DNA of 64,000 bases from Montifringilla adamsi (GCA_017590115.1 JAGGNK010007448.1:8286815-8350814); one strand, 5' to 3'; numbered from the stretch's first letter, positions 13,351 to 26,600 are shown. Numbers and translations are program-made. The notes: generated from the letters alone by a model not told the origin.

Positions 13351-13585
13351 CCTGGAATTCACCAGGATTTACCTGTTAATGACCCTTTTGCTCAATCTCT
13401 GGGTAAAGCAATTCCTTCATGGAGAATGAGGAGCTCCTGCCTGGAATTCACCAGGATTTACCTGTTAATGACCCTTTTGCTCAGTCCCTGGGTAAAGGAA
13501 TTATTTCCTGAAGAATGAGGAGCTCCTGCCTGGAATTCACCAGGATTTACCTGTTAATGACCCTTTTGTTCATTAGAGAAATTCC
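13351..13585. repeat. 89-bp tandem repeat, about 2.7 copies
   Basis: The phrase starting cctggaattcaccagg and running through acctgttaatgacccttttg recurs at 13,351, 13,440 and 13,529, an exact spacing of 89 bp. The third copy is truncated. Copies differ by a few substitutions, so the duplication is recent. Confidence 0.9.
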
Positions 13586-16500
13586 CTCCTGGAGCTGTAA
13601 GGGCCCTTTCCAGAGCAGGTGCAAGGAACTAGGTTTTGTCTTTTCCTGCAAGGATTTGCTTTGTGCCTGGAAAACCACACCTGGGATTTGGGGGATGCCA
13701 AAAGTTCTTCACTCCCAGAGCTTCCAGAGGCTGCAGCCTGACTGCCCCAGCCTGGCTGGCACTGGGGACACCGAGCTGGGCTCTGGTGGCACCACCAGTG
13801 ACACTTCCCTGGGCTGCTTTGGGGGTTGAAAACTGCTCTGAGGAACAAGGCAGAGCAGCACGTCCAGCCTGATTCCTCCTAGGGAGAGGGTAAGAGTGTT
13901 AATTAATGTTATTCTCCATTCAATTAATATCATTCTCCATAAATGGCTTTAATCAGCCTTGCAGAAACACTTGGCAGCAGTGCTGCATTTCCAGGGATGA
14001 GCTGCCCTAAATCCACCCAAACTTTGGGAGGAGAAGTGGGATGGAGAGGTCAAGGCGTGCTGGGATGAGCTGGGTTCTGCCCCAAAAACCAGCCCAGAGC
14101 CTGGCCCTGCTGCTGCTGCTGGTCCAGATGGAGCAGAGGGGCTGAGACATCTCCCTTCTTAGGCTGAAATTTGGGGACTTTCTCATTTTGAGATCTGCAA
14201 TACTCAGAAAAGAAATAAATCTCTTTTCCAAGCCCACCTTGCTCCAGCTTTTGAGGTGCCTGGCACCTTTTAAACTTTTTGAACCCAGATTTGGGGTTTT
14301 GTTGGAATGGGGGATGTCAATCAGCTCCATCAGAGCAGGAGGGTCATCCTACTGCTGTTATCCCATGGAATATCTCAGGGATAAGGGGGAGCAGCACGTG
14401 CAGGGGGTGAGGATGCTCTGGCAGCTGATTCCTGCTCTGCACTCCCATCCCACTGCATCCCACAGCATCCATATGGAACAGGGCCCACGGAGAGGGAGAT
14501 GAGAGCCACCAGAAAGTGATGGTTCAATTGGAGAGAATAAAGGAAACAACCGAGATGATAAATGCATTCCAAGAGGGGGGAAAAATTCATGTCTTTTATT
14601 GCTCTCCCAACAAAAACATGAAACACAAACAAATCAAAGGGCTGGAAGTGCTTCCAGTCTGCGACATGACCTGACTGAACAAGAGGCTTTAATGTGGAGG
14701 GAGCTCCCAGGAGGATTAAACTGCTGATAATAAATTATTGAGAAATATTAGGTGGCGAATGGGCCCGACGCCAGATTGATTCACAGCGACATCCGCGAGG
14801 AACAAATGGAAAAATGCAAAAAAAACCCCTCAAAGCAAAGCAAAGCTGAGAGTTTGAGCTGAGAAAAACAGAGTGAAAGCATCTCCCAAAGGCTGCTTTG
14901 GGGTGCAGAAGGGATCTGGGAGAGGTTTGTGTCCACATGGTGGATCTGCAAATCCACTGATTTTCCTCTGGGTTCTCAATTTGGCTGGAAGGATTCTTGG
15001 GTGCCAGTGGTGCCTTGCACATCCTGGGGGCAGGAATATCCTGGGATTGACCCTGCCTGCTGGAATGAAGGGAACAAAGGAGTCAGACACAGTCATTAAA
15101 GGCAGCTCAATGGCTTTAATTTAATATTTTTTTCTGTTAATGCTATTAATCACCATAGGCACACGTCAGGAGCTGCTGCATATTTAAACTGGGCCAGGAG
15201 CCAGTGATTTCTCCTATGCAATTTCCTAAAGTTAATAATGTTTCCATTAACCATATTCAGGGAATCTGCCATTTTTTGTCCTCTTCTGGCCCCTACTTTT
15301 TACTTTTAATTATGACCCAGTGTCAGCTATTGAATAGGTCGTCGCATTTGAAGCATCTGCAAACATTTCTTTTTAATAATGCAATTTCTTGGCTGTAATA
15401 GCCCTATAACAGGAGTAATTAATGAACCACAGCATGCTCTCAGGGGCTGCCCATCCATCCGCAGCAAAATCTGCTGGTGGAAAAGGTGCCTCAAACCAGG
15501 AGAGATCCAGGAAAAATCCAGCAGGGTCTGCAGAGGAGCAGAGCTGGGGCCACTGGAGCTTTCTGCAGCTGCAGAGGAGAGGTCTGAGGCCACTTCCACA
15601 ACCCCCAAACACTCCAAAAATTAAGTGTCGGGGAAAAGTGGTGGCAGGAAAAGTTCAGGAAGTGACTCCTCAGAGCAGGATTTATCCCTTCTTTTGTGAG
15701 GTCCTGGCAGCCCATCGCACTGGTGGACACAAGGAATTCCACCTGCCTCTTTGCTGATGAGAAAAATACCCAGGAAAACAAGAAAGGTGAAAATGAAAAA
15801 GTTGGGGAGTTGGAGGGTGTGGGGGTTTGGGAGACAGGGCTGGGAGTTGCCAGCATCAAATTCCCTGTGGGATCAGCCCTCCTTCCCTCCTTCCCTTTCT
15901 CTCCCACCATGTGAGCCAGCTCATCAGAGCAGCTGAGGTCTGAGCAGAGGAGATGATCAGGCTGTGTGGGAGAAGAAACGAAATGTCCAAAGAGGCTGCT
16001 TTGGGTTCACAGCTCTCCCTGGCACTGGTAACACAATCCCAGCCTGAGTTCCCACTGGAGACTTTGCCCAGGAGCTGCAGGAGCAGCTTTGGGGGGTGAC
16101 AATCCCTGGGGACTCAGCTAAGGCTCCTGTTATTGCCACCAAAGTCACCAGCCAGGGGGACACCAACACACCTGAGCTGCTGCTTTCCCCAGCTCTGAGC
16201 CCACAGTGGTGCCTGGAAATGCTGCCATCCCTCCTGCCAGCCCTGATCCCACTGATGGGTGGGAAAACTCTGATAAAAAACCTGATAAAACACATCAGCT
16301 GTGGGGACAGGCCAGCAGAGAGGCAGAGCATCCCACTGGGTGCCACATCCCACTGCTCCCTGCATCCCACCATCCCCAGCACCCAGCCCCCTCCCGTGGG
16401 GCTGATGGAACATGACAGCAAACACGAAATTAGGCTTTTTGGGGGAGCTAAACGGGGCTTTTGCAGCAAAGAGCCATGAATCAGCCTCCTTGTTGGGAGC

Positions 16501-19416
16501 TATTAGTGTCTCCCTTGCCCTACTTTCCCCTGCTCCATGCAGAATTCCATGGCTGGATGTGTGTTACTAAACCAAAAAGGACATTAATAAATGAGGAACT
16601 ATGCAGGTCCCCCTGCCTGGCTTAAAAAGGAGCTGGGTTTGCAGGGCTGAAAAATCCATCCCCACCCCCTTGTCCTTCCCCCTGTGTCCTCCTGTCCCCA
16701 GCAGGACCAGGGCTCCTCTTGATGAGGAATTGGGATGAAGCAGGCAATTAGCTCCAGCACTGCCATCCAGGAGATGCCGGCGCTCTGCTGCTGCCCCAGT
16801 GCACTCAGCTGATAAATGTTTGCAGGAATTTAATGTCACCAGCAGCAGGGACAGCGTGGGGACAGCTGGGGAGGTGCTGCAGGAAGCTGCTGCCTCTCCC
16901 AGTGCCACAGTGGGGACAGGGGGAGAGTCTTCCCTGCCAGGGAGGACGGAGAGGCTGATTCTGGGTGGCACAGGGGACATCCCAATTATCCCATTCCCTC
17001 CTGTGGTATCCCATTTATCCAAAACAGGAAAAGGGTCAGGCACTCTCTTCCTTCCAGAAACCAAAATTCCAAGGGGAAATGCTGGAGCATGAGATAAAAA
17101 ATGCCCACATTGCACAGTGCCCACAGAGCTGCCCACACCCCCGAGGGCCCTCCTTCATCCTGGCAGCATCCAAAGCACGGGACGAGGAGGAGAGAGGGAA
17201 AAAATCCCACCCTCAGCCAGCATCTGCCTCTGCTCGTGGCTGATACTAAAGAGAGAGTGAGAAGGAAAATGAAGAGAGCCCTGAGAAGCTTGAAAGGTAA
17301 TTAAGGTAAAGCTCGTTAATATTTCAAGGCAGAGCTGTGCCTATTACAGCAAAAGGCCCGGCTGGAGCCGGGGAAGTGACGGGAAGAGCTGGTCTCATTG
17401 CATAACTGCACTTTATGGGATCAAAGCAATAAAACTTAAGCAACCTGCTGAAAACCCTGGCAGGGTGAGGAGGGGAAAAGCCTCTGGAAAAGCCTGGGAG
17501 AGCAGAAAATAAAAATGCTTCCAGTTCTTGTTAGACATGTATGGTCAGGGAGAAAAATTCCCTGCAATCCTCTCAGGACTTCGCTAAGTCTCCTACCCTG
17601 GGATGGTTTTGGGGAAGGAGCTCAGCCCTGGAGGGTGCAGGGGGTGGGCAGGGCCGTGGGAACAGGCCAGTGGCTCCTTGGGACCCTCTCAGCATCCCCC
17701 CCTGGGTGAGGATGGGGCAGCACAGCCCTGAGCAGGGTTGGAGGAGCTGGGCTGAACACCAGCCCTGGAGGGGCTCAGGTCCTGATCAGGGGCTGGGCTG
17801 ATTATTGGGGATGGAGGAACTCAATTATCGAGGTTGGAGGGGCTCAAGTTAATAATCGGGGTTGGAAGGGTTCAGTTAATTGTCAGGGCTGGAGAAGCTC
17901 AGCTAATTATCTCTCTTAGCCATTGTTATTCCGGCGGCAGCGGGAGGGCTCGGCTCTCGGGAGAGGCTCCATCTCCGGTTTCATCTCCAGGAGGGCAGGA
18001 AAATGGGGCTTTTTCTCCTGCTTGAAAATTTTCCAGGCACAAGCTGATTGCTGCTCTAAAACCCTCATGAGGGGAGGTGGCAGCAGGACCTGGGGGTCCC
18101 CAGTCCCTGCCTGAGCCCACCCTGTCCCTCCCCAGGGGTGGCCAATCCTTTGAGGGAAGCAGGAAATCCCAGGAAAGCTCAGTGCCTTGGACTTCCCGGG
18201 ATCACAGCTGGACCTGAGGGCAGCAGAAGGTCCCACAGAAGGGTTGGGGCTGGAAACAGAGCCTGGAACCTGCAGGATTGTGGATTCCCAAAGCTCCATC
18301 CAGCTCCTTGGACGTGGGCTGTGCTCCAATATTGGATTAGGAGACATGGGAGCAGGGACCTGGCAAGGTGAGGAGTGGATTCCAGCACTCCAGTGCTCTG
18401 CTCCCAGTAATTCACATCCCACATTTGCCAGGAACACAGCAGCAAATGTTTGCCTCTTCAACAAACAAACCGAATAAACACGAATGCCCCAAATTTCCCA
18501 GCTCTGTGCTGCAGATGGGCTGAGGGATGCCCACACCCACCCTGCCACAGCCACGGCGTGTGCAGAGCTGTCAATTCCCAAACCACCGAGATTTATTGAT
18601 GCCACAGATCCCCTCTCTCCTCCTCCTGTGGTTTCTCTGAGCAGAATGATTCCCAAATTAAATTGCAGCATTCTTCCCAAGCACTCACTCCCTTGAATAC
18701 ACAAAGCGAGGGAAAGAACAGAGTTGCAGTGGAGGAATTACAGCATGGGGAGTTTATTTGTGTTTATTTGTGCTTTAAAACATGAAGCTGGGCTCTCCCT
18801 GCTCAGGAAAACAGCACAGAGCTGTGAGGAAAGAAATCTGGGAGGAAACCAGGCAGACTTGGAAGGGGCTGTGGACAAGAGAACTTGTAGGAATGGAAAG
18901 AAATTTAAAATACACTGAAAAGATACAAGACAGCTTTAATGGCTGGGAAAAGGGAACATGAAGGAATTGAGGGGAAAAGCAGCAGTCCAGGAGGGGAAGC
19001 CTTTCAGGATCTCCTTTCTAAGAGGGTGAGGGATCCAACCTTTCTGGCCTTGCCAAAAGCAGGAAGCTCATTTTCCTGCTGCACTGGAGATGACACCCGG
19101 AATATTCTACTTGGATCCCTCCAGCCTCTGCAAAAACCAATTTCCCTCACGCCAGCAAAACTGTGTTTTATTAACAGCAATTTGAGCTCTCCAATAAATC
19201 CCAGCCAGGCATAATTCCCTGGAAAATGGCATGTCTGCATTGTTACTGCCTTCCTGCTCCATGCTCGGCACCATTTAGGACAATACTGACTCGGCAGAGT
19301 CTATTAAACAGGATATTCTGGGATGTGCCACAACTGCTGGTGTTAAACCCTCTGGGGGCTGCTCATTTCCTGGCAATGGTCCTGAGCAGCAGGAGAAGCC
19401 AAAAGGATTCCCTCCC
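13586..19416. other. Intergenic, no gene seen
   Basis: Open frames of up to 262 codons occur (for example minus-strand 17,916-18,704) but have no recognisable homology, overlap frames on the other strand and lack domain structure. An AT-rich enhancer-like block at 15,100-15,440 is listed separately. A second AT-rich patch sits at 17,290-17,460. At 17,780-17,910 there are four imperfect copies of a ~35-bp phrase (ggttggaggggctcaagttaat type). Confidence 0.55.
15100..15440. promoter_or_regulatory. Candidate conserved non-coding element
   Basis: About 340 bp of AT-rich sequence, dense in ATTA/TAAT homeodomain cores (TTAATGCTATTAATC, GTTAATAATG, TTTTAATTATGACC, GAGTAATTAATG). It also contains ATTTGAAG and GCAATTTC cores and has no coding potential. 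It contrasts sharply with the GC-rich flanks. Function is inferred from texture only. Confidence 0.35.
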
Positions 19417-20150
19417 ATCCACCATCCATCCATCCATAATGCATCCATCCACCATCCATCCATCATCCCTCCATCCATCCATCCATCCATCATCCATCAT
19501 CCATCCATCCATCCATCCATCCATCTATCCATCCATCATCCATCCATCCATCCATCATCCATCCCTCCATCATCCATCCATCCATCCATCCATCCATCTA
19601 TCCATCCATCATCCATCCATCCATCCATCATCCATCCCTCCATCATCCATCCATCCATCCATCCATCCATCTATCCATCCATCATCCATCCATCCATCCA
19701 TCATCCATCCCTCCATCATCCATCCATCCATCCATCCATCCATCTATCCATCCATCATCCATCCATCCATCCATCATCCATCCCTCCATCATCCATCCAT
19801 CCATCCATCCATCCATCTATCCATCCATCATCCATCCATCCATCCATCATCCATCCCTCCATCATCCATCCATCCATCCATCCATCCATCTATCCATCCA
19901 TCATCCATCCATCCATCCATCATCCATCCCTCCATCATCCATCCATCCATCCATCCATCCATCTATCCATCCATCATCCATCCATCCATCCATCATCCAT
20001 CCCTCCATCATCCATCCATCCATCCATCCATCCATCTATCCATCCATCATCCATCCATCCATCCATCATCCATCCCTCCATCATCCATCCATCCATCCAT
20101 CCATCCATCTATCCATCCATCATCCATCCATCCATCCATCATCCATCCCA
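19417..20150. repeat. CCAT satellite with 73-bp higher-order unit
   Basis: The core is (CCAT)n interrupted by CTAT, CATCAT and CCCTCC variants in a fixed order. The CTAT marker recurs at 19,525, 19,598, 19,671, 19,744, 19,817, 19,890, 19,963, 20,036 and 20,109, exactly 73 bp apart, giving nine regular units preceded by an irregular lead-in. Because 73 is not divisible by three, the frame shifts each unit. A 332-codon frame of Ser-Ile-His-Pro repeats is therefore only a by-product. Confidence 0.97.
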
Positions 20151-20279
20151 GGTGTCACTGCCTCCGTTATGAGATGGACACTGCCCCTGCTGTCCCTCAG
20201 TGCCCCAATCTCAGCAAAATGTAGAAAAATCCGAGCTGAGTTTAGCAGTGAGAGGCTGGGAGGGAGCCCAGAGAACTGC

Positions 20280-20492
20280 ATAGAATCATGGAATCATGAT
20301 TTGGGTTGGAAGGGTCCTTAAAATTCATCTCATCCCACCCCTTCCATGGGCAGGGACAGCTTTCACTGGCCCAGGTTGCTTCAAGTCCTGCCCAACCTGG
20401 CCTGGGACACTTCCAGGGATCCAGGGCTGCCCACAGCTGTGCCAGGGCCTGCCACCCTCCCAGGCAGAAATTGCTTCCCAATCCAAACCCAC
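20280..20492 (-). mobile_element. CR1 LINE 3' fragment (reverse orientation)
   Basis: Read on the plus strand it begins 'agaatcatggaatcatgatttgggttggaaggg'. It continues with 'tcatcccaccccttccatgggcagggac', 'cccaggttgcttcaagtcctgcccaacctggcctgggacacttccaggga' and 'gtgccagggcctgccaccctc'. This is the reverse complement of a CR1 tail. It is truncated and non-coding. Confidence 0.88.
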
Positions 20493-20624
20493 TCTTTCAG
20501 TTTGAAGCATTCCTGGGACTCCACAGCAGCCCAAGCATCAGGCAGGCTGGGGATGTGCAAAGAGCTCCTGGCTCCCCCCAAGGGTGCTTCAGGTGCAGGA
20601 AAACTGCGGCTGCTGCAGAGGTGA

Positions 20625-20908
20625 AGATTTCCCCTTGTTCCTTTGCAAGCTGGAAGTTTAGGCAGGAGAACACCGCCAGGGCAGGACTCCCACTCCTATT
20701 CCACATCCAGAGAGTTCCCCCTGCCCTTCCTGGGATGGGTGTGAGCCCCTGGGTGAGTCCAGGCTCATGGGATGGGATGGGATGGGATGGGATGGGATGG
20801 GATGGGATGGGATGGGATGGGATGGGATTTCCCCTTGTTCCTTTGCAAGCTGGAAGTTTAGGCAGGAGAACACCGCCAGGGCAGGACTCCCACTCCTATT
20901 CCACATGG
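20625..20908. repeat. Direct duplication of ~83 bp flanking a GATGG pentamer array
   Basis: The segment starting atttccccttgttcctttgc and ending ctcctattccacat occurs at about 20,626-20,708 and again at 20,827-20,908. Between them lies a (GGGAT)n run of about 12 units at 20,767-20,827. The phrase gggtgtgagcccctgggtga also recurs at 20,736, 20,910 and (variant) 20,953. The whole block is a nested tandem duplication, 201 bp apart. Confidence 0.9.
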
Positions 20909-22052
20909 ATGGGTGTGAGCCCCTGGGTGAATCCAGGCTCATGGGATGGGATGGGTGTGAGCTCCTGGGTGAATCCAGGCTGTGGGGGGCTCCTGCTGCT
21001 GCCCAGCCCCTCCCCAGGCACAGCAGCACTGCCAGGACGCACCAGCAGCGCCCGTAGATCTTTTTTTAATTTGAAGAACGAACAGTTTCCAGGAACTGCT
21101 CCAAACTTAGAAACAATATGATGCTGCTGGTGAATAAGTCATGAGGGCTGGAGCCTAAATCTACATATTTATGCGCACACTGCCTCATGCAGGGGGATGA
21201 TTTATATAATTTATACAAGTGAGAACACTCCCATGCCACAGCACAGCTCTCCCCAGGCTGGGGAGAGCCAAGCTGCCACCCCAAAGTCCTGCTGGAGGCT
21301 GGCACTGACCCCCCCAGCCTCCACCCACTGCCCAGGTGGCTTTTGGGACATCCAATCCCGCCCTCAAATCCATGTTTTCCACCTGCCAGTGCTGCCAAAG
21401 CCACCAACAGGATCTCTCCTATTAGAGAAACTGAAAATATTGCCAGTCAATGATATCTCAGAGCAGGGAAGTCAGCAGAGATCTATTTTCATACACTTTC
21501 CACATCAACACTTATTAATTTTTTTCCCTTTTTTCGCTTTTTTAATTATTGAAAGTTTCTGCTTCAAGAAACTCCCACATTCTCAGGGGGTGGGAAAATT
21601 ATATCAAAACAGGCCTTTTGCTAATCTCTGCCTTTTAATGTGCACAGTTATCCTTGGGAAAGCTGGATCCCAGAAACATCAGAAAGTCTCGTGTGCCCCC
21701 AGGGTCTGCCTGCCAGCTCCCCACTACGAGAGCAAGCGAGCCTAATTAAATTGTAAAATTGCAACCGGCACTTTTCCTTTATTTCTCCCTTTTTTCACTC
21801 AGCGCTCGGCTGTGCCTTTAATTACCACCTTCAATTATGTGTCACTTCAAGGCCCGAGTCCCGCTTTTGAAAACCCCTTTTTGCTTCAGTCGGGGGAAAA
21901 AAAACCTGTGGAAAACACAGGGGGATGGCTCAGGTGTGGAAGCCCAGGCTCCAGCTTAACTTTAATCTATGCTTAAGCGCTTTGCAAGGCTCAGAGCATC
22001 TCTGTGCCTCAGTTTCCCCAACCACCCCTCTGCCCCTGGGGCTGGCTTGGTC
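20909..22052. other. Intergenic, no gene seen; AT-rich islands
   Basis: No coding exon is supported. Two AT-rich pieces, 21,400-21,650 and 21,740-21,860 (cctaattaaattgtaaaattgc; tttaattaccaccttcaattatgtg), have conserved-element texture. Nothing else is visible. Confidence 0.5.
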
Positions 22053-22175
22053 CTTTTCTTTAGGATGTCCTTTTCTTTAGGATGTCCTTTTCTTTAGGAT
22101 GGTCCTTTTCTTTAGGACAGTGTTTTTCTTTAGGACAGTGTTTTTCTTTAGAATGTCCTTTTCTTTAGGATGGCA
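22053..22175. repeat. ~18-bp tandem repeat, about 6-7 copies
   Basis: The unit tccttttctttaggatg, with variants aggacagtg and agaatg, repeats six to seven times with lengths of 17-19 bp. The array contains repeated CTTTAG|G, which resemble weak 3' splice sites, but no exon follows. Confidence 0.92.
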
Positions 22176-23400
22176 TCATCACTGCCCTGCCAGGACATGG
22201 CCAGACCCCCTCCGTGCCCTGCAGCAGCACAAGTTTGGGGGCACACAGAGCCCCAAGCCCCTCCTGCTGGGGGAGGAGATCCTCTGTCCAGCAGGAAAAA
22301 TGCCCCCAAATGCTTTTCCCCCTCCCCAGGACCCCCCTGCGAAGGAGTTTAAAGCCTTTTCCCGAGGAAGGGCTTCCCGAGAGGCGGCTCCCCGGGCAGG
22401 AGAGGTTTCACCCCGATCACAGAAACACCGAGGGCTCGGCTGGAGATCAAACGCCTTCTCTGGCTGCGTTCAAAGGCGGCCGGGGCAGCGCTAAGAGCCG
22501 GGGCTGCCTCTCCCAGCACGCAGCCTGCTCCTCTCCTCCTTCCTTCTGAAGCGCCTCCGGCCTTTCATGTCTCCGGCACTGCCCCCTCCCTGGCCAGGAA
22601 AATCCAAAAATGGAATTCAAACCACTCGGAGATGCTCGTGCTGGCGAGGCAGAGCTGCCAGCATGGAGGAGGGGATGGGGAAAAGGATATTTGGGGTGGC
22701 TCTCACCTCTTCTCTTCCTGGGATGCTGAGCAGCAAAGGTTCAGGGACCATCCCAAGGGAATTCCCACCTCTGCTGGGGAGGTGCAGAAGCTCCTGGGAG
22801 AGGTGTGACTGTCCCCTGTGCTGGCAGAGGGGTGAGCACAGCCAGTGCCTGCAGGGAATCTGCCCCTGGTGCTCCTGAAGTCTCCTTGGCTCCCTCTCAG
22901 CTCCAGCCCGAGTGGGAGATGGGCTCTCCATCCCAAACTCCTGCCTGGACTTCCTCTGGAAGGCTCAATCCTCTCTGGTTTGGGCACTGCAGGTGGCAGG
23001 TCCTACCTGCTCTCTCTCTTTCTGTGAGGTCTGGGGAGAAAAAAGAAGGAAAAAATTTGTGCAAGGAGCAGAGAGGAAGAGGAAGGGTTTCCTGGGAATG
23101 AGTGCTTTGTGGCAGAAGAGGAAGGGGAACTACAAGGATTCGCACAGACACGAAAATCAGGAGTCAGGAGTAATTAAAAGAGCCTGGATCACCTCTTAGG
23201 CCCAGAGGAACCCCTGATAATGGTCTGGGCACTCATTAAAGAGATATAATTAGGACTCTGAAGCCACTGATGAGCCACTGCACATCCCCAGCACCACAAT
23301 GTCCACACGGGCAGCTCCTGGCCCCCTCTTCTCTAGCAGGCACACCCCAAATCCCTGCACAGCCCAAACCCTGCAGGGGCCTGCCCAGCCCCTCAAAACC
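22176..23400. other. Intergenic with a small CpG-rich patch (22,320-22,500)
   Basis: The patch 22,320-22,500 has more CpG than its surroundings (cccgagaggcggctccccggg, aaaggcggccggggcagcgc). I see no TATA box, credible exon or coding frame. It could be a minor CpG island or unmethylated regulatory element. Confidence 0.35.
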
Positions 23401-23404
23401 AGAG

Positions 23405-23628
23405 GTTTAGATGGGATACTGCAGAGAAATCCTTCCCTGGGAGGTGGGCAGGCCCTGGCACAGGTGCCCAGAGCAGCTGTGGCTACTCCTGGATCCCTGG
23501 AAGTGTCCCAGGCCAGCTTGGACAGGCTTGGAGCAACCTGGGACAGTGGAAGGTGTCCCTGCCCATGACAGGGGGTGGGATCAGATTAATTTTAAGGTCC
23601 CTTCCAACCCAAACCCTTCCACAGCTCG
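23405..23628 (+). mobile_element. CR1 LINE 3' fragment
   Basis: Plus-strand CR1 tail. It shows 'aggtgggcaggccctggcacaggtgcccagagcagctgtggctactcctggatccctgg', 'ttggacaggcttggagcaacctgggacagtggaaggtgtccctgcccatg' and 'aaggtcccttccaacccaaacc'. It is truncated at both ends. Confidence 0.9.
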
Positions 23629-26600
23629 ACGATTAACCCTGAGGGCAGCCCAGCCCTGCCAGGAGCAGGTCACACGTGGCAGAAATAATTGCTCACCCCC
23701 AGCTCAGTGTGAGCCTCGGGCAGCCAAAAACCAGCCCCACAAAGATGGGAGGAATTGTTTGAACACACGATGAAAACCCTTGGGTGAGCTTGAACCCAAC
23801 AGGGTGTTGTGATGCCTAATTAATTTGTGTCCAAAAGCACTTTGAGGGCGTCAGATGAAAGACATTATTATAGGATTGCACAGAGATCCTTTATCCCACA
23901 AGCTGGAAGTGGGAACAGCCCCGGCCACACTCCCACTTTAAAGGGCACGGGCAATTAGCACAGAGCCCACTGATGAATAGCAGCTATTTTATTTTTTCAT
24001 GTTCTGGAAATGATGCTGCATCTTCTGGTGATGACACATTGTCCTGGCACAAGAGGACAGGGAGGAGGAGAAGCTCCTGGTGGAAAACAGGGAGCTAATT
24101 ATTCCCTCCTTAACGCCTGCAATGAGTTTGGACCCAAATCCCCTTTTCCCTGCAATGCCCCTGGGAGAGTTTTCCTCTGCTCCATTACCCCACCGAGCTG
24201 ATTTAGGGTGTCTGGGGCTCTCCTAGCACTGCAGTTGTTTGAGGAGGGATAAAAGGGTTGATCAAAAGGTGAGGGGAGGTTTGAGGAGTTCTGCCTCACC
24301 AGAGTGGGCAGCCCAAGGGAGCCAGGCTCTAATCCCACCCCACAGAGTCCCAGGATCCCCTGAGCTCCCCTGTCCCTCACTGCTCCACTGAGAGCCCCGT
24401 GCCATCTCCTCCTTTGGGATTTTGGAGCAGGGAGCTGTGTTAGGTACCCTGAGACAGTGGGTGCCACCACTCAGGAGATCACAGTGAATGGCCAGAAATC
24501 AGGATTTTCCTGCTGGGATAGGAAAATGGGTTAGAAATCAGTCCCAGCCCCCAGTGCTGAGTTGTTTCTTCTCTGTCTCCTTTCTCAAGCCAGTGAGGGC
24601 AGGATTAAGCCCTTTCTGTAGATTTAGGGAATTACAATCAGCAGGATGAATTCCTTCCCAGCCACACTCAGAAAACCCCCTGGAGAATGAAACACACCCC
24701 ACACCATCCCAAAGCATGCACAGCCCCCTTGCTGTGCCTGGAGGGGCCATCAGCACCCTCCTGGAGGGGGAACAAAGGGTTTGAGTACAGGGGAGATGCC
24801 CAGGGACAAGGACAGGGACAGGAGGCACCGAGGGGTGGGAGCTGCTCAGGTTTCCCTGCTGTTCCTCTGCTCTGCTGGTGGCAGGGTTTGTTTAATCGCA
24901 GCTCCACGACAGAGATAATTTGTAGGTATGAAACTCGTCCTGGTGGGCGTTCGTTTTTGTTGGCTGTTTGTGTGAACATGCTGAGTTCCTCCTCCCAGGC
25001 TGATGCTTTCCAGCTGCCTAGACACCACAGGGAAGGCACCCATCCAGCTGGGAACAGCCCTGCCCCACAGAGCCCACCGAGGCACAGGCAGCTCAGGGAT
25101 GGATGCTCTGCTCCCCCTCTGCCAGTAGGAAAGGTTCCCCCGAGGGTACCACTTGCTGGTGCCCACTTTTGTTTGTAGGATGGAGGATTTGGCTGCCTGG
25201 GGCCCCCCAGCACCCCACAGCGTGGGTTTCTGAGTGGGGGGGTGCCGTGGAGGCAGTTGCCATGGAAAATTAAAACCCCCGTGAATACGCAGAGGGAGCT
25301 AATGAAATAATTAACGAGCAGCAAAAATGAAAGAGGAGGATGGTGGTGGGGCTGCTGTCCTGCTGTCTGAGCTGTGGAGGAAAACTGACCCAGAAAGAGA
25401 TGGAAAAAGCAGGGAAATAAAGCCCACCTAAATCTGAGCTGGGGCTGGGATTGTCTGAGTTTTGTTTTGCTTTCTGTCCAAAAAGCAGAAATGATAACTC
25501 CAGGACCCAGAGCACAGCTCCCTTCTGAGCCAGCTTACAGGGCAGGTGGTGAGGGACAGGCAGCCCTTGCTCCTCCAGGATGGACCCACAGCATGGAGAG
25601 TCCTTGTGGCTCCACAGGACCTTCAGCCACAACTGGGATGGGGCATCTGAAAACTGGGGGGGGACACTGGGAGCACTGCATTACTCTGAGACCCTGTCAC
25701 AGAAGGACCAGTTTTTATAAATTACGAACACCCCGTGGCAAAAAGGCACCCACAGGAGCACCCAGTGCCTCTGGGGGGTGTCAGAGCCAGCCCTGAGCAG
25801 GGCTCTGGCTGGACACCCCATTCCCCAGTGAGCAGAAGGCTCCTTCCCACCCTGCCACGAAGCACAGCACCAGATATATCTCTGCACCAATTTATGCAGC
25901 ACGGCAAGGCACTCCCTCCATCTCCCCGAGACACCAGTTGGCAGATCTGTGCTGTGAATGTCACGGCAGTCTTTCATAACAACTTCTCCCACCATCCCAT
26001 CAAGTGCAGGGAGATGGGAGAACCATCTGCTGGGAGCTGAGCGCATCCCTCCCTCGCCAGAGAAACCCTGACACCTTTCCCCAGGCCCACTCAGCCTCTC
26101 CCAGGCTGAAACAGCCACACTTGAGTCTCCCAAGTCTCTCCTTGGGGGGCAAACAGGTCCTTTTTGTCCCCCCTGTGTCTGCAGTGATGTGCTGGGGGTG
26201 AGCAGGGGTTAAAGCAGCTCCTGGTGGGGTTTTTAGCCCTCAGCCCTAAGATCATCTGGCAGGGGAAAGCATCAATAGGATTGTCTTTGTGAACAAAACT
26301 CCTTCCCTAAAACAAGGAGAGGCAGCACTTGGAGCCATCAGGGATAAGAGACACTGTAATCTGATTTTCTCAGCAGGAGTGTCACTCCTCAGGAGACACA
26401 GAGTGTCTCTGCCCAGAGCCAACCTTTGAGACAGGGGAGCCGCAGCCAGGCAGTGCAGGGAGAGCTGGATCACCTGCAGAGGATGCCAGCCCCCAGCATG
26501 TTGCCACTTGGGCTGTTCCTCCAGCCCGTGTCACCTCCCAGGCCATGTCCCCAGGGAGGGAGGGAAGGGACTGAACCAGCAGTAACCAAAGGTTTATCCC

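Noticed and set aside
19226..20224. 332-codon frame of Ser/Ile/His/Pro repeats
   Set aside because: It is the CCAT satellite read through; short non-repeat flanks show no homology.
25770..25815. Short hairpin (agccctgagcagggct) considered as a microRNA precursor
   Set aside because: The stem is only seven base pairs, far below a microRNA precursor.
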